Below are positions 5,102 to 5,112 of a stretch of 5,112 nt of DNA, in pieces. This stretch comes from Actinoplanes liguriensis (GTDB lineage Bacteria > Actinomycetota > Actinomycetes > Mycobacteriales > Micromonosporaceae), in NCBI GenBank assembly GCA_000715855.1, contig KL571436.1, positions 4,049 to 9,160 of the forward strand, in the 5' to 3' direction. Under the pieces are notes generated by a model. That model ran no database searches, was not told the DNA's origin, and saw only the letters and a program-made list of their open reading frames with translations. Each line of letters starts with the position of its first letter. Positions within the stretch are counted from its first letter, which is position 1. The position numbers and the translations under genes were made by a program.

Positions 5102-5112
5102 CGTTCCCGCTC

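Noticed and set aside
5102..5112. Terminator or fifth conservon gene after cvnD
   Set aside because: Only 11 bases remain and they show no hairpin, SD or start codon.
1..5112. CRISPR arrays, tRNA or rRNA genes, insertion sequences, phage or defence genes
   Set aside because: No regularly spaced repeats, cloverleaf-like segments, transposase motifs or terminal repeats were seen. The window is ordinary signalling-operon DNA.

Overview
The window is very GC-rich DNA with strong G/C bias at third codon positions. Its main content is a complete four-gene 'conservon' (cvnABCD), a gene set known from Streptomyces and other filamentous Actinomycetota. The organism is therefore an actinomycete. The style of the proteins reminds me of Micromonosporaceae such as Actinoplanes, but that is an impression from memory and was not tested.

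Layout. Bases 1-548 (minus strand) hold the 5' part of a gene for a small membrane-anchored helical protein of unknown function, which runs off the left edge. Bases 549-915 form a divergent intergenic region with no convincing full-size gene. It contains two inverted repeats, one short candidate ORF with a good Shine-Dalgarno (SD) sequence, and a compact hairpin just before the next gene. Bases 916-5101 (plus strand) carry cvnA (NIT/HAMP sensor histidine kinase, 938 aa), cvnB (roadblock/LC7 protein, 139 aa), cvnC (DUF742 protein with a winged-helix-like region, 121 aa) and cvnD (small Ras-like GTPase, 198 aa). The last 11 bases hold nothing recognisable.

The four cvn genes are packed as one operon: cvnA and cvnB share one base, cvnB and cvnC are 7 bases apart, and cvnC and cvnD overlap by 20 bases. 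From work on Streptomyces conservons, the products are thought to assemble at the membrane in a way compared with eukaryotic G-protein-coupled receptors. CvnA senses a signal, the GTPase CvnD acts as the switch, CvnB resembles roadblock partners or regulators of small GTPases (compare MglB with MglA), and CvnC may bridge or act on DNA. No response regulator is present, and no fifth member (such as the cytochrome P450 of some conservons) is visible before the window ends.

The system as a whole is described, not new. The less-explained points are the degenerate G3 motif of CvnD, the long arginine-motif tail of CvnA, the four-codon stop/start relay between cvnB and cvnC, and the structured leader region before cvnA.
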